Positions 22,601-33,034 of a stretch of DNA of 64,000 bases are shown one piece after another. Source of the DNA: Alopecurus myosuroides (taxonomy: Eukaryota > Streptophyta > Magnoliopsida > Poales > Poaceae); NCBI GenBank assembly GCA_028641055.1, contig CM054062.1, positions 142,084,682 to 142,148,681 of the forward strand, given 5' to 3'. The notes under the pieces were generated by a model. The model did no database searches. It was given only the letters and a program-made list of their open reading frames with translations, and was not told the DNA's origin. Numbering within the stretch: position 1 is the first letter of the stretch; each line of letters begins with the position of its first letter. The position numbers were made by a program, and so were the translations under genes.

Positions 22601-24195
22601 CTTTTTACGACGTTAGATAACGAAGAGACTATTGCTCCTGAAGAGGTTTTCTGTAACTCTTGTTTATTTCAAGAGTGTGATCAAGACCAGGGCCAAGGCA
22701 AGCCATCCTAAATGCTTGCTTCTGTTTTACTTACCATGCATGTTTTACTTCTGAAGTTTTACTTAAGTGGTTTTCTAGTTACTTCTTTCAAAGTAAGACA
22801 TGGTTTTGTCGCTCTTATAAATTGTCGTAGACACTCCATAATCTTGGTGTTACCAAGTCCTTAGGAAATTTTGGAGCCATAACTTAATCAACTTAAGTCC
22901 CTTAGTGGACACTTTAACTTGATGTTTTTGGGAAAACAAAAAGTCTTGGAAAAACCCCGAGGAAAGGTGGGACCTTGTCCGAGGGAGGAAGGAATGTTTT
23001 CAACTTGTTTTCCAAAAATGACACATAACCTAGTCTTCGCCGGACAACCAAGCCGTACTGCCACATTACCTCAATATGGGTACGGGGCCTAACTAATTGC
23101 TTGTCGATGTTAGTCCGTGTCTACCTCAAAGTGCTATAGGGGTTAGAGTCCCCCGAACCGAATTGTCGCCAGGAGGGAGAAACGGGACATTCACAGTGTG
23201 GGATTAAGTTCACTACCGGTTGCAGCAATTGGGTCTCCTGCTATGGCGGTGTGTTGTCAGGGGAAACCGGATCGGTACGGCTGACTCACTCAGTGCCGGG
23301 GAGAACAAACCCAGTTGAAGAGGTAGTCATTTACTAGCACGGACATAGTGGATGGTTAGGACCAGTTTTCCGATGTTTGCATACTGTCTCGGACAGTCCG
23401 TGGTTGTTCACGGCGGATGTACTGGATCTTGTGGATTGTGTACACCTCTGCAGAGTAAAACTATTCAGAATAGCCGCACCCTTGGATATGGGCAGTTGAA
23501 TGGCCATGTAGCTAGTATTGTGTCAATGTTTTCAAAAAGTTGAAACTTGTTTATGGTGGTGTACCTGGGAGGTACGTGAAAGGGAACAATCGTACCTTTG
23601 AGGTACCGGAGAAATGTTGGTTCTGGAAGGTTGTTTTCTAATAGGTTGCTTTCAAAGGAAATAAAATTGTTCAACCATGATGAGTCTTATATTCACCATG
23701 GATAGTACCAGCCCTTAATTAAATAGCCATCCTACCACCACTTGCCATACTTGCATCTTTTGGGCTTCTTTTAGGGTGACTTGCAGGAGTACATTCAAAC
23801 GTACTCAGGTTTGGTTTCGTCCCTGGCTATTGTCTTGGTCAGATTTCGAGGAGCCGTCTCAGGAGGATACCTTTGAGGAGGAGTACTTTGACGATCCCGC
23901 TTACTAGGCACGTCTCCCGGTCAGCAGCCTGTGGTGCTAAGGCATTGACATGGGTTCCGCTCGTCGTGTTTGCTTCCGCTACAATAAAGCAGTTATGCTA
24001 TGTGTGTTTGCCACTGTCCTGCGTGACAGTTGTCTCAGACTTGGTCGATAGACCATTTGTGTAAGACTATGTTATTCGTGTAATGGATGTGAACTCTGAT
24101 GTACCATCTCTAAATATGTTGCTCATGACTGTCGATCTGGGATCATGAGTGTATGCATATTGGCGGTCTCGGACATCTAGTCTGGGGTCCCCACA
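19671..24195 (+). repeat. LTR 3 of the composite (4,525 bp)
   Basis: It runs from TGTCACATCC to CCCCACA. It is 12 bases shorter than LTR 2; the leader near 21030 lacks GTTCTCGACGCC, which lies beside a similar GCCGCC-rich sequence, so replication slippage is likely. TATA box at 20765-20771; donor-like site at 21155. It ends against an antisense LTR of another family. Confidence 0.95.
20765..20771 (+). promoter_or_regulatory. TATA box of LTR 3
   Basis: TATAAAG at the position equivalent to LTR 1 and 2. If active, transcripts would run rightward out of the element into the antisense LTR and copia remnant. Confidence 0.6.
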
Positions 24196-25870
24196 ATAGG
24201 TGCACTCGTTTGGCAAAGAGAGAGTGAAATACAAGTAACATAGATGTTATAAGTGATAATAGCAATCTGAAATAAAAATGGAAGAAAGCAAACATGTAGC
24301 AGAATTGATTGTAAATGGTGTTTAAATGCTTAGAAACAAGGCATATGGATCCTACTTTCACTAGTGGACACTCTCAACAATCATAACATAATTGTCGTGG
24401 GATAATCACGGCAGATGTTACCGGGGGTAACTGATCTTGGGGCAAGACGACACAGGTATTCGGGAGAGGGTTTAGCTCAGAGGAAAACATGGTGCAATTC
24501 GATCTGGTAGCCGGCAATCAAAGTCGCCGAGTCTCCGATCTTGATATAATAACTCAACTCTGGGATTACACTGGATGCTCGATATCACGCGATATTGCTA
24601 GGGTTCTTAGATCTCTGCCTAAAACTATACCTGGGGGTCGGTTTATAAAGCACCCGTATCCCCTAGCTTATTCGGCAAGACACATCTCGGATCCTACCCG
24701 GACACGGCGCACTAACCATAACTTTCCTTTACAGTAACCCATAATCCGGGTCATTGGGCCCACAGGCTTGGGCCTCCACAAGCTTCTTTATTCTTAGCCG
24801 AATCCTGCACATCGTCCTTCGGGCCGGGTTATTCCTCGGAGCTTGGCATACCGGGTTAGCATCCCCCTGTCAATAATTGAACACATAAATATAATATCTT
24901 CACTATGCTAATCCGAACCACTCTCCGGTCGGATAACGAACACCAATTCATGCGTAGGGCTGTAACAACACTCCTCAACTCTGTATTCCCTCTCTAGGGC
25001 ACCCCACACTGTCACTATGAGGGCCCTAAATTAGTAATAGACAAACGCCAAAATTTCATAGTGTCATCCAACACAAAATATAAATATCATGCTAAACCAC
25101 ACGGTGCACACACTGTCACCTTTACACTATGATCAAAGTGTTTACGGAGATCTCATAAAAAAACCACTTGAGTAGCATAACAGATGAAGAGTACATCTAC
25201 TTATTCAACTAGATTACAAATCTCGTGATCACATAAAGATCACACCATGGGAGAGAGAGATCAAACACATAGCTACCGGTAGAGCCCTCAGCCCCGGGGG
25301 TGAACTACTCCCTCCTCATCATAGGAGACAGCAACAGCGATGGAGATGGCGGTGGAGTCCATGGAGATGGCTCTGAGGGCACTTCCCCGTCCAGGCAGGG
25401 TGCCGAAACAGAGATTTCTGTCCCCCAAAACTTGTCGGCGGCGGCGGAGCTACGGAACACTTCATAGAAGGGGGCTGATCTTTTTAGGGTTTATGCCCCG
25501 AGGGGAATAAATAGGCGAAAGGGGGATGTCGGTGGGTGGCCAGGGGGCCCACATCACCTGGTGGCGCAGCTAGGGGGACCCGCGCCACCCTATGGTGTGG
25601 CCCCCCCTCCGGATCTCTTCGGGACTCCGTGGAACCTTCAGGAATTCTAAGACTTCCGGGCTTTGAATTTTCCAATTCCGAGAATATTTTCAGAACAACT
25701 TTTCTGAAACTAAAAACAGTAGAAAACAGGAACTGGCTCTGTGGCATCTTGTCAATAGGTTAGTCCCAGGAAATCGATAAAAAAGGCATAAAGTGTATAA
25801 GAAACATGTAGCATATAGTATGAAAACAACATGGAACATCAGAAATTAAGGATACATTTATGACGTATCA
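24196..25870 (-). repeat. Antisense gypsy-type LTR hosting the composite (partial)
   Basis: Read on the minus strand it begins at 25870 with TGATACGTCA and continues with text of the same kind as the LTR at 47762: an early CTATT-ACAAGATGCC segment (minus strand of about 25755), a start followed by TTCCATG, and a later ACTAGTG-AAA segment. The composite interrupts it at 24195/24196, inside the part reading GTGCACCTAT on the minus strand. It is itself interrupted by a probable insert at 24393-24967. This start is common in high-copy Triticeae gypsy LTRs; I do not assign a family name. Confidence 0.6.
24393..24967 (-). repeat. Probable solo-LTR-like insert in the antisense LTR
   Basis: On the minus strand the block starts TGTTACAGCC and ends CCACGACA, the TG...CA form of an LTR, and its composition differs from the flanks. 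It contains a TTTATAAA motif near 24644, also TATA-like on the minus strand. The flanking five bases (ATAAT and ACACT) do not form a clean duplication, so the exact limits and the solo-LTR call are tentative. Confidence 0.4.
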
Positions 25871-26026
25871 TCTACCCAGCCACAATGTTGAAACAACAAT
25901 GTGCTCCCATTAATATTGACATAACAAATGTCTATGACTAGGAAAACATGGTCATCTAATATTAATGAGTTTGTCTGTGAGACATGAAAATGGGTTATAA
26001 CAGCGTGTTTATGTTTCTACACGTGT

Positions 26027-26700
26027 ATGGGTTTTCCTCTGAATCTCATATTCGGTGAGGTACAACATCAAGTCGGCAAGAAAATAAAGTTTCTACGGTC
26101 GGACCGTGGAGGAGAGTACATGAGCCATGAGTTTGATGACCATCTAAAGAGTTGTGGAATAGTTCCTCAACTCACTCCGCCGGGTACGCTGCAGAGGAAC
26201 AGTGTATCGGAATGGAGAAATCAGATCTTGTTGGACATGGTACGATCAATGATGAGTCGGACAGATCTGGCTTTATACTTTTAGGGTTATTGCCTAGAAA
26301 CTGGAGCGTTCACACTAAACAGAGTACCATCAAAGTCAGTAGAGAAGACACTGCATGAGATATGGACTGGCAAAAGGCCAAGTTTATCTTTTCTTAAGAT
26401 TTGGGGTTGTGAAGCATTTGTCAAGCGACTTCACTCGGACAAGCTCACGCCCAAGTCGGATAAGTGTATCTTCGTGGGGGTATCCGAGGGAAACCTTGGG
26501 GTAGTACTTCTACAACCGAGAAGGGGGCAAAGTGTTTGTCGCTTGGAACGGTGTCTTCCTTAAGAAAGAGTTTCTCGGTCGGGGAGTTACTGGGAGCATA
26601 GTGCAACTCGAAGAAATTTGAGAGGAACCGTCTAGGGGCGAGTCAGCGAGGGCCTTGGAGGTTGAGCCGGTCGTGGTACCTACGCTGGTAACATCACCTG
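26027..26700 (+). pseudogene. Copia integrase fragment
   Basis: The frame reads KKIKFLRSDRGGEY (the integrase core around the second catalytic Asp), then PQLTPPGT and, after a frameshift near 26210-26290, EIWTGKRPSLSFLKIWGCEAFVKRL and SDKLTPKSDKC. These are hallmark copia integrase and linker motifs. Conserved residues are changed (for example GVSERRN reads SVSEWRN) and a stop ends the first ORF at 26281-26283. It is not functional. Confidence 0.88.
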
Positions 26701-26819
26701 AAGCACGGAGATCTGCCAGATTACAAATGCTCGTGATGTTTTACTGTTAGACAGTAATGAGATGGCAACTTAATCGGAAGCGATGGTGGGACCTAATTCC
26801 GAGTCATGGCTTGGAGCCA

Positions 26820-28258
26820 TGAGATCCGAGTTAAAGTCCATGGATGGAAATCAAGTTTGAAATTTGGTTGATCTACCAGACGGTGCAAGACCCGTCGAGT
26901 GCAAATGGGTCTTTAAGAAGAAAACTGATATGGATGGAAATGTTTCAGTATATAAAGCATGACTTGTCGCGAAGGGGTTCAGACAGGTTCAAGGAGTTTA
27001 CTACGATGAGACCTTATCGCTCGTAGCGATGCTTAAGTCAGTTCGGATCATGTTAGCCATAGCAGCCTATTTCGACTATGAGATAGAGCAGATGGATGTC
27101 AAGACGGCTTTCCTTAATGGAAATTTAACTGAGGACGTGTATATTATACAGCCCGATGGTTTTATCAGTCCAGCTAACGCTTTGATGAAGCTTCATAAAT
27201 CCATTTATGGGTTGAAGCAAGCATCTCGGAGTTGGAACATTTGCTTTGATGAGGTAGTCAAATCGTTTGGCTTCATCAAGAGCGATCATGGTTCTTGTTT
27301 ATAAAAGAAGTTTAGTGCGAGCAAAGTAAATTTTCTAATCTTATATGTGTACGACATATTACTGATGGAAAATGATGTCATGATGTTGCAAGAAACAAAA
27401 GAATCATTGGAAAGGAGTTTCTCAATGAAGGATTTGGGTGAGGCGACTTACATACTGGGAATCAGGATATATAGAGATACATCAAGGCGGCTCATTGGAT
27501 TGAGTTAGAGTACATATCTGGACAAAATATTGAAGAAATTTAATATGGAAGAGTCTAAGAAGGGGTTCTTACCGATGTCCCATGGTGTAAAACTTAGCAA
27601 GACTCAATGTCCTTCGACAACTGATGAGCGAAGCCGGATGAGTGTGATCATGTATGCTTTGGCAGTCGATTCATCATGTATGCCATGATTTGTACTAGGT
27701 CGGATGTTTCCTATGCTCTTAGTGTAACGAGCAGATACCAGGTTGACCCTGGGGAAACCCACTGGGCAGCGGTTAAAACCATCCTTAAGTACTTGAGAAG
27801 GACTAAGGACATGATCCTAGTTTATGGAGGCGATGAGAAATTCAGTGTAAAGGGTTACACGGATGCGAGTTATCTCACCGACTCCAATGATTCTCGTTCG
27901 CAATCTGGATACATGTTCGTCATGAACGGAGGGGCTGTGAGCTGGAAGAGTTCCAAGCAAGATACCGTGTTTGCATCTACGACAGAGGCTGAGTATATTG
28001 ATGCCTCGGAGGCCGCAAAGTAAGCCGTTTGGACCAGGAACCTTCTGATGGACTTTGGTGTGGCTCAGGACGCGTCCAATCCATTGGATGTATATTGTGA
28101 CAACAATGGTGCTATCGCACAAGCCAAGGAACCTAGACAACATCAGAAGAACAAACATATACTCATGCGTTACCACCTAATTCGTCAGTTTGTCGAACCA
28201 GGTGATATCAAGTTATGCAAAGTACACACACGGATGCAAACATTGCAGATCCGTTGAC
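26820..28258 (+). pseudogene. Copia reverse transcriptase and RNase H fragments
   Basis: Open pieces at 27029-27304 and 27676-28023 carry MDVKTAFLNGNL (RT motif with catalytic Asp), IYGLKQASRSWN, then RNase H motifs GYTDASY, SRSQSGYMF, VSWKSSKQDTVFASTTEAEYI. The stretch at 27305-27660, where the YVDD box should lie, reads approximately LYVYDILL, so one aspartate of the box appears lost. A stop at 28021 and frameshifts separate the remaining C-terminal part (DNNGAIAQAKEPRQHQKNKHI) at 28048-28257. Confidence 0.88.
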
Positions 28259-29607
28259 AAAGGCGCTACCAATCCAAAGCATGAGGCGCACATGAGAGGT
28301 ATGGGAATTCGATGGCTAGGCATATGATGTCGAGATGATTGACTCTAGTGCAAGTGAGAGACTGTTGGGAATATGCCCTAGAGGAAATCATGTATGATGT
28401 AATTCTCAATATATTCATAAAGTTATTAAGTTGTTCTTGTTTTGAACATCTGATATATATCATTGAATATGTGATTCGATTGTGGAAATATGTATTCATA
28501 TTGTTCATGCTAAATTGTCCTTGGTCATTAAGTTTGTGCTGGACACACAACCTAGACTAGTGTGAGTGTTGGCCGATGACTCAGTTCCACTTGTCATGGG
28601 CATGGCGATGCCATTCCAGCTTTCACAGACTCGGCTAAAGAGTTTAGCAAGTCGGACTGACCCATATTGGGATGCAACGAGTAAGTCGTCATTTGCATGT
28701 CTCAATCAATATAATCCTTAGACCCGAGGTTGTCGCACAATCCGAATATTGAATCACGGACTTAGGTTCTGTCAAACGTTGTTTCGGAGAAAATTGCATA
28801 CAACACCACTCTTTGATAGCAAAGTTGCACAGAACACACAAATCAAACCATTTTTGCAGCTAGCCCCAGTTTTTCGTCTAATAAGTTGCGGCTAACCCAA
28901 AACATTGATTTAGTAGCTTAACAAGTATCTGACATGGTACCTATAACCACTGTACATTATTTCTATACCGTATATATCACCGATTAGCAGCTTAATAAGT
29001 ATCTGACAGAATAGATGCGAGCTACATGTAGCGCGATACTCGAAAGAAATTTAAATTTAAATTTTTATTTCGTTTTAAAAGATCGAAAAGAACATCCACA
29101 TGGTGATACGTACAAAATTTCAAAATATTCATTATATTTTGGTCTAGGCAAAAAGAACAAATTTACAGACAGTGAAAATGCACATGTTAAATAAAATCTT
29201 AGCACATTTATCATTTGGAAAAAATCCAATTTGAACCTTTAACTTGTACATGTCCGGCGAAATGAACCCGCAACTCGAAATCCTTGTCGTTTGTACCCTA
29301 AAATATACAGTCCCGGTCTAAATTAAACCTTGCACTTGTTTTCAGATAAAAAATAAAATTTATATTTGCTGGCCCACATGTCAGATTCATCCTCTTCCCC
29401 TCAATTTTTTCTCTCTACAATCTCTCCTGTATCAGATCCGAGATGCTGCGCCTAGAAGTATGTCGCGGGAGCAGCAGGCCAACACCTAGCCAATACGACC
29501 ATCATATCATCTTATTCCCTTACTGCTGCTATGTTTGGTTGCACCGGGAGCCAAATCGAGAAGCAATTTTACGGAGCAAATCAATCAATCCAGCTAGCTA
29601 AATACTA

Positions 29608-29768
29608 CTCCCTCTGTTCCTAAATATAAGATGTTCTAGCTATTTCTCATGGTGACTAGATACACACTAATATGAGTGAACATGTATACTAAAAGTTGTC
29701 TACATACATGTAGACATATATGAATGTAGAAAAGGGCTAAAACATATAATATTTAGGAACGGAGTGAG
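29608..29768. mobile_element. Stowaway MITE
   Basis: 161 bases bounded by CTCCCTCTGTTCCTAAATAT and its near complement ATATTTAGGAACGGAGTGAG, flanked by TA on both sides (29606-29607 and 29769-29770). The CTCCCTC-GTTCC terminus and TA duplication are diagnostic of Stowaway (Tc1/mariner-type) MITEs in grasses. It sits inside the inner MULE, upstream of the protease fragment. Confidence 0.9.
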
Positions 29769-29849
29769 TAGAAGCCAGCTTTACACAAAGATGCAGCTGC
29801 TGCGGTGAACGGCCAGGCGGAGCCACTACCGCATGTCGAAGCTTGTCGT

Positions 29850-30116
29850 GCGGCCATTATCTACATCGGCAGCGACCTCGTGTGGTTGCAGTGCAAACCG
29901 TGCGTTGTTTGCTTCAACCAGAGTACCCCCGAGCTCGCCCCGTCGTCGTCTACCTACTCCGCCCTATCATGCTACAGCTCCTTCTGCGAGGACCTGCCCA
30001 CCTCCAAGTGCAGGACCACAACCAAGTGCGGGTACACACGTACACCTACGGAGACTCCTTCCACGCACGCCGCCGGTCGGAGCCCCAATCGTCTCCATCT
30101 TTCCCGTAGCCGGTAG
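29850..30116 (+). pseudogene. Captured fragment of a plant A1 aspartic protease (nucellin-like)
   Basis: The plus-strand frame reads IGSDLVWLQCKPCVVC, then QSTPELAPSSSTYSAL and CEDLPTSKC, the pattern of the N-terminal lobe of plant A1 aspartic proteases (DTGSDL-W-QC, then a cysteine-rich insert and P..SSTYS). The catalytic Asp and Thr of DTG are replaced (here YIG), so the active site is lost. A frameshift near 30035 moves the conserved YTYGDS segment into the next frame. Only about 85 residues of a usual 400-500 are present. It lies in the inner Pack-MULE, between its inverted arms. It was probably captured from a host gene; expression is unknown. Confidence 0.75.
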
Positions 30117-31721
30117 GGAGGTGGCTGGCGTGGGGTGGAGGCAAGCTCCCAGCAGAAGGCAATGGCGAGTCGGCCGTCACCAACGGGGTCAACGCCCATC
30201 TCTCTTTGCTTCTTTTCAGATGGGAAGAGGAGATGGATTGGGTAGGGGATAAATATTACATGTGGGACCGTGAGATATTGTGTATTCCCGGTCGGGATAC
30301 TATTTTTCCCGGTGAGCCAAACAGGGCTAAGGTTTAATTTAGACCGGGATTGCAAAGTTCAGGGTGCAATCGACCGGGATTTCTAGGTGAGGGTTCGTTC
30401 CGGCGGACCTCTACGAGTTTAGGGTGTAGAATAGACTTTTTCCTTATCATTTTTATGTAGCTTAAAATAATATGTATTTAGACTTAAAAATTTATACAGC
30501 TGTAGATCTCGAATTTATCTACATTTGCGATTTCTTTTTCTATTTTTTGAAACACAAAGAAGCAGATTCTATTTTTTTTAAAACCAAGATATTTTTTTAA
30601 AAAAGTAATGTAATTAATGTACACAGTATAAAATACGGTATAATGGTCATGGTCCCGTATGTCAGATACTTGTTAAGCTCTTAAATCAATGCTTTGGGTT
30701 GGCTGCAACTTATTAGACAAAGAACTGGGGCTAGCTGCAAAAGAGGTTTGATTTCTGTGTTTTGTGCAACTTTGTCACCAAAGTATGGTGTTGTGTGCAA
30801 TTTTCTCGTTGTTCCGTGACTAGGCAGTTATAAAGGCATAGTTCGGGTCGAATGAGAAGCAAGCTGCGTGATGTGGATAATCAAGATGAGATTTTGCCCC
30901 TCCGACTGGAGAGATATTCTCTGGGCCCTCTCGAGTGATATGATTCCGGAAGCATGACCATGCGCAACTCGGTTAAGTGTTAACCAGGTCTATTGACTAA
31001 GAATTAATCAGATGAATCATATATCACGGACCGAGGAGAGAGTTGAGCTATTTAAGGGATGACGATAATTCGACTATAGTTCAACAAGGTATATCGTGAG
31101 GCAAAAAGGACTCAGATGAAAGTCACATTGGAAGGTACATCGTCATGACTCTATGGCACTTGGAAGTCGGTACCTTCTGCTAGGAGCCGCTACCGATTGA
31201 TCGATTAGGAGTCGGACTCCAATCGTGTCCAAGTCGCCATGAGCCTGCAGGGCCGCACACTTAAGAGCGGGAGCAAGTATATTGGTCGGGTTGGACCCGA
31301 ACCGGAAATGGACTGAGTTAGTGAGTTTGACTCACCGAGTGAATGGGCCATAGGCGTTGTACAACCCACTCCCACTTGTTATGTAAAGAGGGGCGCAGGT
31401 TGCCTAGCGGGCACAAGTTTTCACTCCCATGCGTTGAGAACCCTAGTCCCACTCAGTCCAGCCGCCGCATCGGACCTAGAAGTCCGCCGTCAGAGCTCCT
31501 CCTCGTACGTGTGGATACCGGCAGAGGTGTTGTACGTTTAGCACTTCGACGATTGGGGGATTGGATCGGCAGGATCGGATCATGGGACTACACTACATCG
31601 ACGTGCTTCTTCGATAATCTGCACCTGCGCGTCTAGTGGTAATCCTCGTGGCCTTCTACATCGGCTAGGTCTTGGGAGTACCGCTTAGATAAGTTTTTGT
31701 TTATCTCTACGCGTTCCAACA

Positions 31722-32215
31722 GGATGCAACACCACTTGCAACTAGAAAATATCTCGCTACAATCCTATTTGTAACTGATAGTGTTAGTTGCAAGTTTCAA
31801 CCTCACTTGCAACTGAAAAAATATCTCGGTTGCAACTCCACTTGAAAAAAATATCTCAGTTGCAATCCCCTTACAAGTGAAAAAAAATGTCGGTTGCAAC
31901 CGCACTTGTAAGTGAAAAATGTCAGTTGCAACCCACTTCCAACTGAGATTTTTTTTAGTTGCAAGCGGTGTCGCAACTGAGTTTTTCTTTAGTTGCAAGT
32001 CGGGTTGCAATTGCATGCTTCTCCGGTTGCAAGTGGGGTCGCAACTGATTTTTCTCTGAGTTGCAAGTGGTTCGCAATTGAGTTTTTCCTAGTTGCAAGT
32101 CGGGTTACAATTGAGTTTTTTTTCCAGTTATAACTAGATTAGAAGTGATTTTTTTTCCTAATTGTAAGTCGGGTTGCAACTAAGTTTTTTTTACCCGGTT
32201 GCAAGTGTCTCGTGC
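31722..32215. repeat. Degenerate TTGCAACT minisatellite-like array
   Basis: About 500 bases built of imperfect units of roughly 30-40 bases around (C)AGTTGCAA(G/C) separated by T-runs or A-runs. In the left part units read ACTTGCAACTGAAAAA; from about 31930 they read GTTGCAAG...TTGCAACTGAGTTTTT, so the polarity switches and the array is roughly an inverted repeat. No coding potential. It follows directly on the copia LTR end. Confidence 0.65.
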
Positions 32216-33030
32216 TGGGTTGTTACGCTTTTCGGGTAACACCTTTGATACATGGTCATGACTCTCCTTCATGAATTTGATGCTCGGCTTTGTATTTTCC
32301 GAGACACACACATGGAAACAAGATCACTAATTACACCTAGGTTGGCGTGTTGTGCCACGCTTACGAGAGGTGGCGAGGCCCAAGGGGCTTGAAGATGTAG
32401 GATTGACGTAGTCGGAGGGCTTGACAATAGGCAACAACTAGTGTCGATGTAGAACCCGGCCGATTTGTGTTGTTGAGGACTCCCGTCGAGTGTTGGGGTA
32501 ACCCGTTGAGGATTATTGAACTCCACAAAACGACACAAGACATGTAGAGGGACCGTAATACTTGTCGATACTTGTAAAGGGTCGACGATGCTCGTTGAGG
32601 GTCGGGGGATACTTGTATAGGTCGATGGTGCTTGTCCAGAACCGAGATGGGTGGCGAGGGTCCAAGCCACCCCATTGAAGTCTTGGATGGAAAACATCGC
32701 GCTTCCGAGAGTTGCAGAGGGGCACGGTGATGTGGTCGTAGAGATCTTGCCATATCGAAAGTTTTGATGACCCATGGCGAGAGGTGGTTTTTGGCCCAAC
32801 ATGTTCGGACCACTGGGAAAGCCCTCGGCGAGACGACATAGATAGGGTCGACGAGACGACGGCGGCCGTCTGACTGACAAGTATGCACCATACGTACCCA
32901 TACACCATACGCATATAACAACTCAACAAAAAAATAAACGTACATGTATCGAGTACACACGCAAAAAATCTAGTACTGTATAGGCAGCAAACAGCCGAAT
33001 ACATCAAGCAGAGGAATCCCAAATGGTCTG
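32216..33030. other. Unassigned sequence with weak internal repeats
   Basis: No recognisable gene or transposon. Around 32540-32630 short motifs such as TACTTGT and GTCGA(C/T)G-TGCTCGTTGAGGGTC recur imperfectly. A 210-residue minus-strand ORF (32269-32901) is open but has no motif and low-complexity serine/proline composition, so I do not call it a gene. Confidence 0.4.
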
Positions 33031-33034
33031 TTTT

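Larger units (their letters stand above)
1..24195 (+). mobile_element. Tandem three-LTR Ty3/gypsy chromovirus composite (Tekay/Del-like)
   Basis: Two near-identical internal regions are separated and flanked by three copies of one long LTR, giving LTR-internal-LTR-internal-LTR. Matching landmarks recur at a spacing of 10,364 to 10,366 bases (for example the TATA box at 34, 10399 and 20765). The copies differ by scattered substitutions and small indels, so they are separate copies rather than one sequence repeated exactly. The domain order gag, protease, RT, RNase H, integrase, then a C-terminal chromodomain-like tail fits chromoviruses; LTRs this long are typical of the Tekay/Del lineage. The lineage call rests on protein motifs and LTR length, not on a tree. 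The right end is clean: the third LTR ends in CA at 24195 and joins an unrelated antisense LTR, so the first bases after it (24196-24200) are the probable target-site duplication. The left end is outside the window. Confidence 0.93.
29219..30443. mobile_element. Inner Pack-MULE carrying a host gene fragment
   Basis: Inverted ends GGAAAAA... and ...TTTTTCC extend about 113-115 bases per side (29219-29331 and 30329-30443), including a shared CCCGGTCTAAATTAAACC block. A perfect 9-base duplication TTATCATTT flanks it (29210-29218 and 30444-30452), which fixes the borders. The interior is GC-rich, unlike the AT-rich arms of the host element, and encodes part of an aspartic protease. No transposase is present. 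It inserted into the outer MULE after that element had entered the copia LTR. Confidence 0.87.
28787..30807. mobile_element. Outer MULE-type element with long terminal inverted repeats
   Basis: The ends are inverted repeats: GAGAAAATTGCA at the left and its complement at the right, extending about 149 bases on each side (28787-28935 and 30659-30807) with some mismatches. It is flanked by a 9-base direct repeat, GTTGTTTCG (28778-28786) and GTTGTTCCG (30808-30816), with one mismatch. Nine-base duplications and a GAGA...TTGC terminus are typical of Mutator-like elements. It has no transposase, so it is non-autonomous. About 1.2 kb of its interior is a second inserted element. Confidence 0.85.
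25871..31721 (+). mobile_element. Decayed Ty1/copia retrotransposon, 3' part with 3' LTR
   Basis: Integrase, RT and RNase H remnants in order on the plus strand are followed by a purine-rich CAAGTGAGAGAC and an LTR starting TGTTGGGAATATGCCC. The 5' half is missing or displaced. The 120 bases before the integrase fragment look like copia LTR or leader sequence (CTATGACTAGGAAAAC) but I cannot place them. The region is broken by several stops and frameshifts and its LTR is split by MULE insertions, so it is older than those. Confidence 0.85.
28363..31721 (+). repeat. 3' LTR of the copia element, split by MULEs
   Basis: It begins TGTTGGGAATATGCCC after a purine tract and ends GCGTTCCAACA at 31721. 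Removing the MULE insert (28787-30807) and one copy of its 9-base duplication leaves about 1.33 kb, a usual copia LTR size. The right half has a GC-rich leader typical of LTR R/U5 regions. Confidence 0.72.

Noticed and set aside
31722..32215. CRISPR-like array
   Set aside because: The repeats are degenerate, unevenly spaced and change orientation, and the genome is clearly a plant's. It is a minisatellite-like repeat.
32269..32901. 210-codon minus-strand ORF
   Set aside because: No domain, low-complexity Ser/Pro/Thr composition, and two other long minus-strand ORFs overlap it in other frames. Probably a compositional accident.
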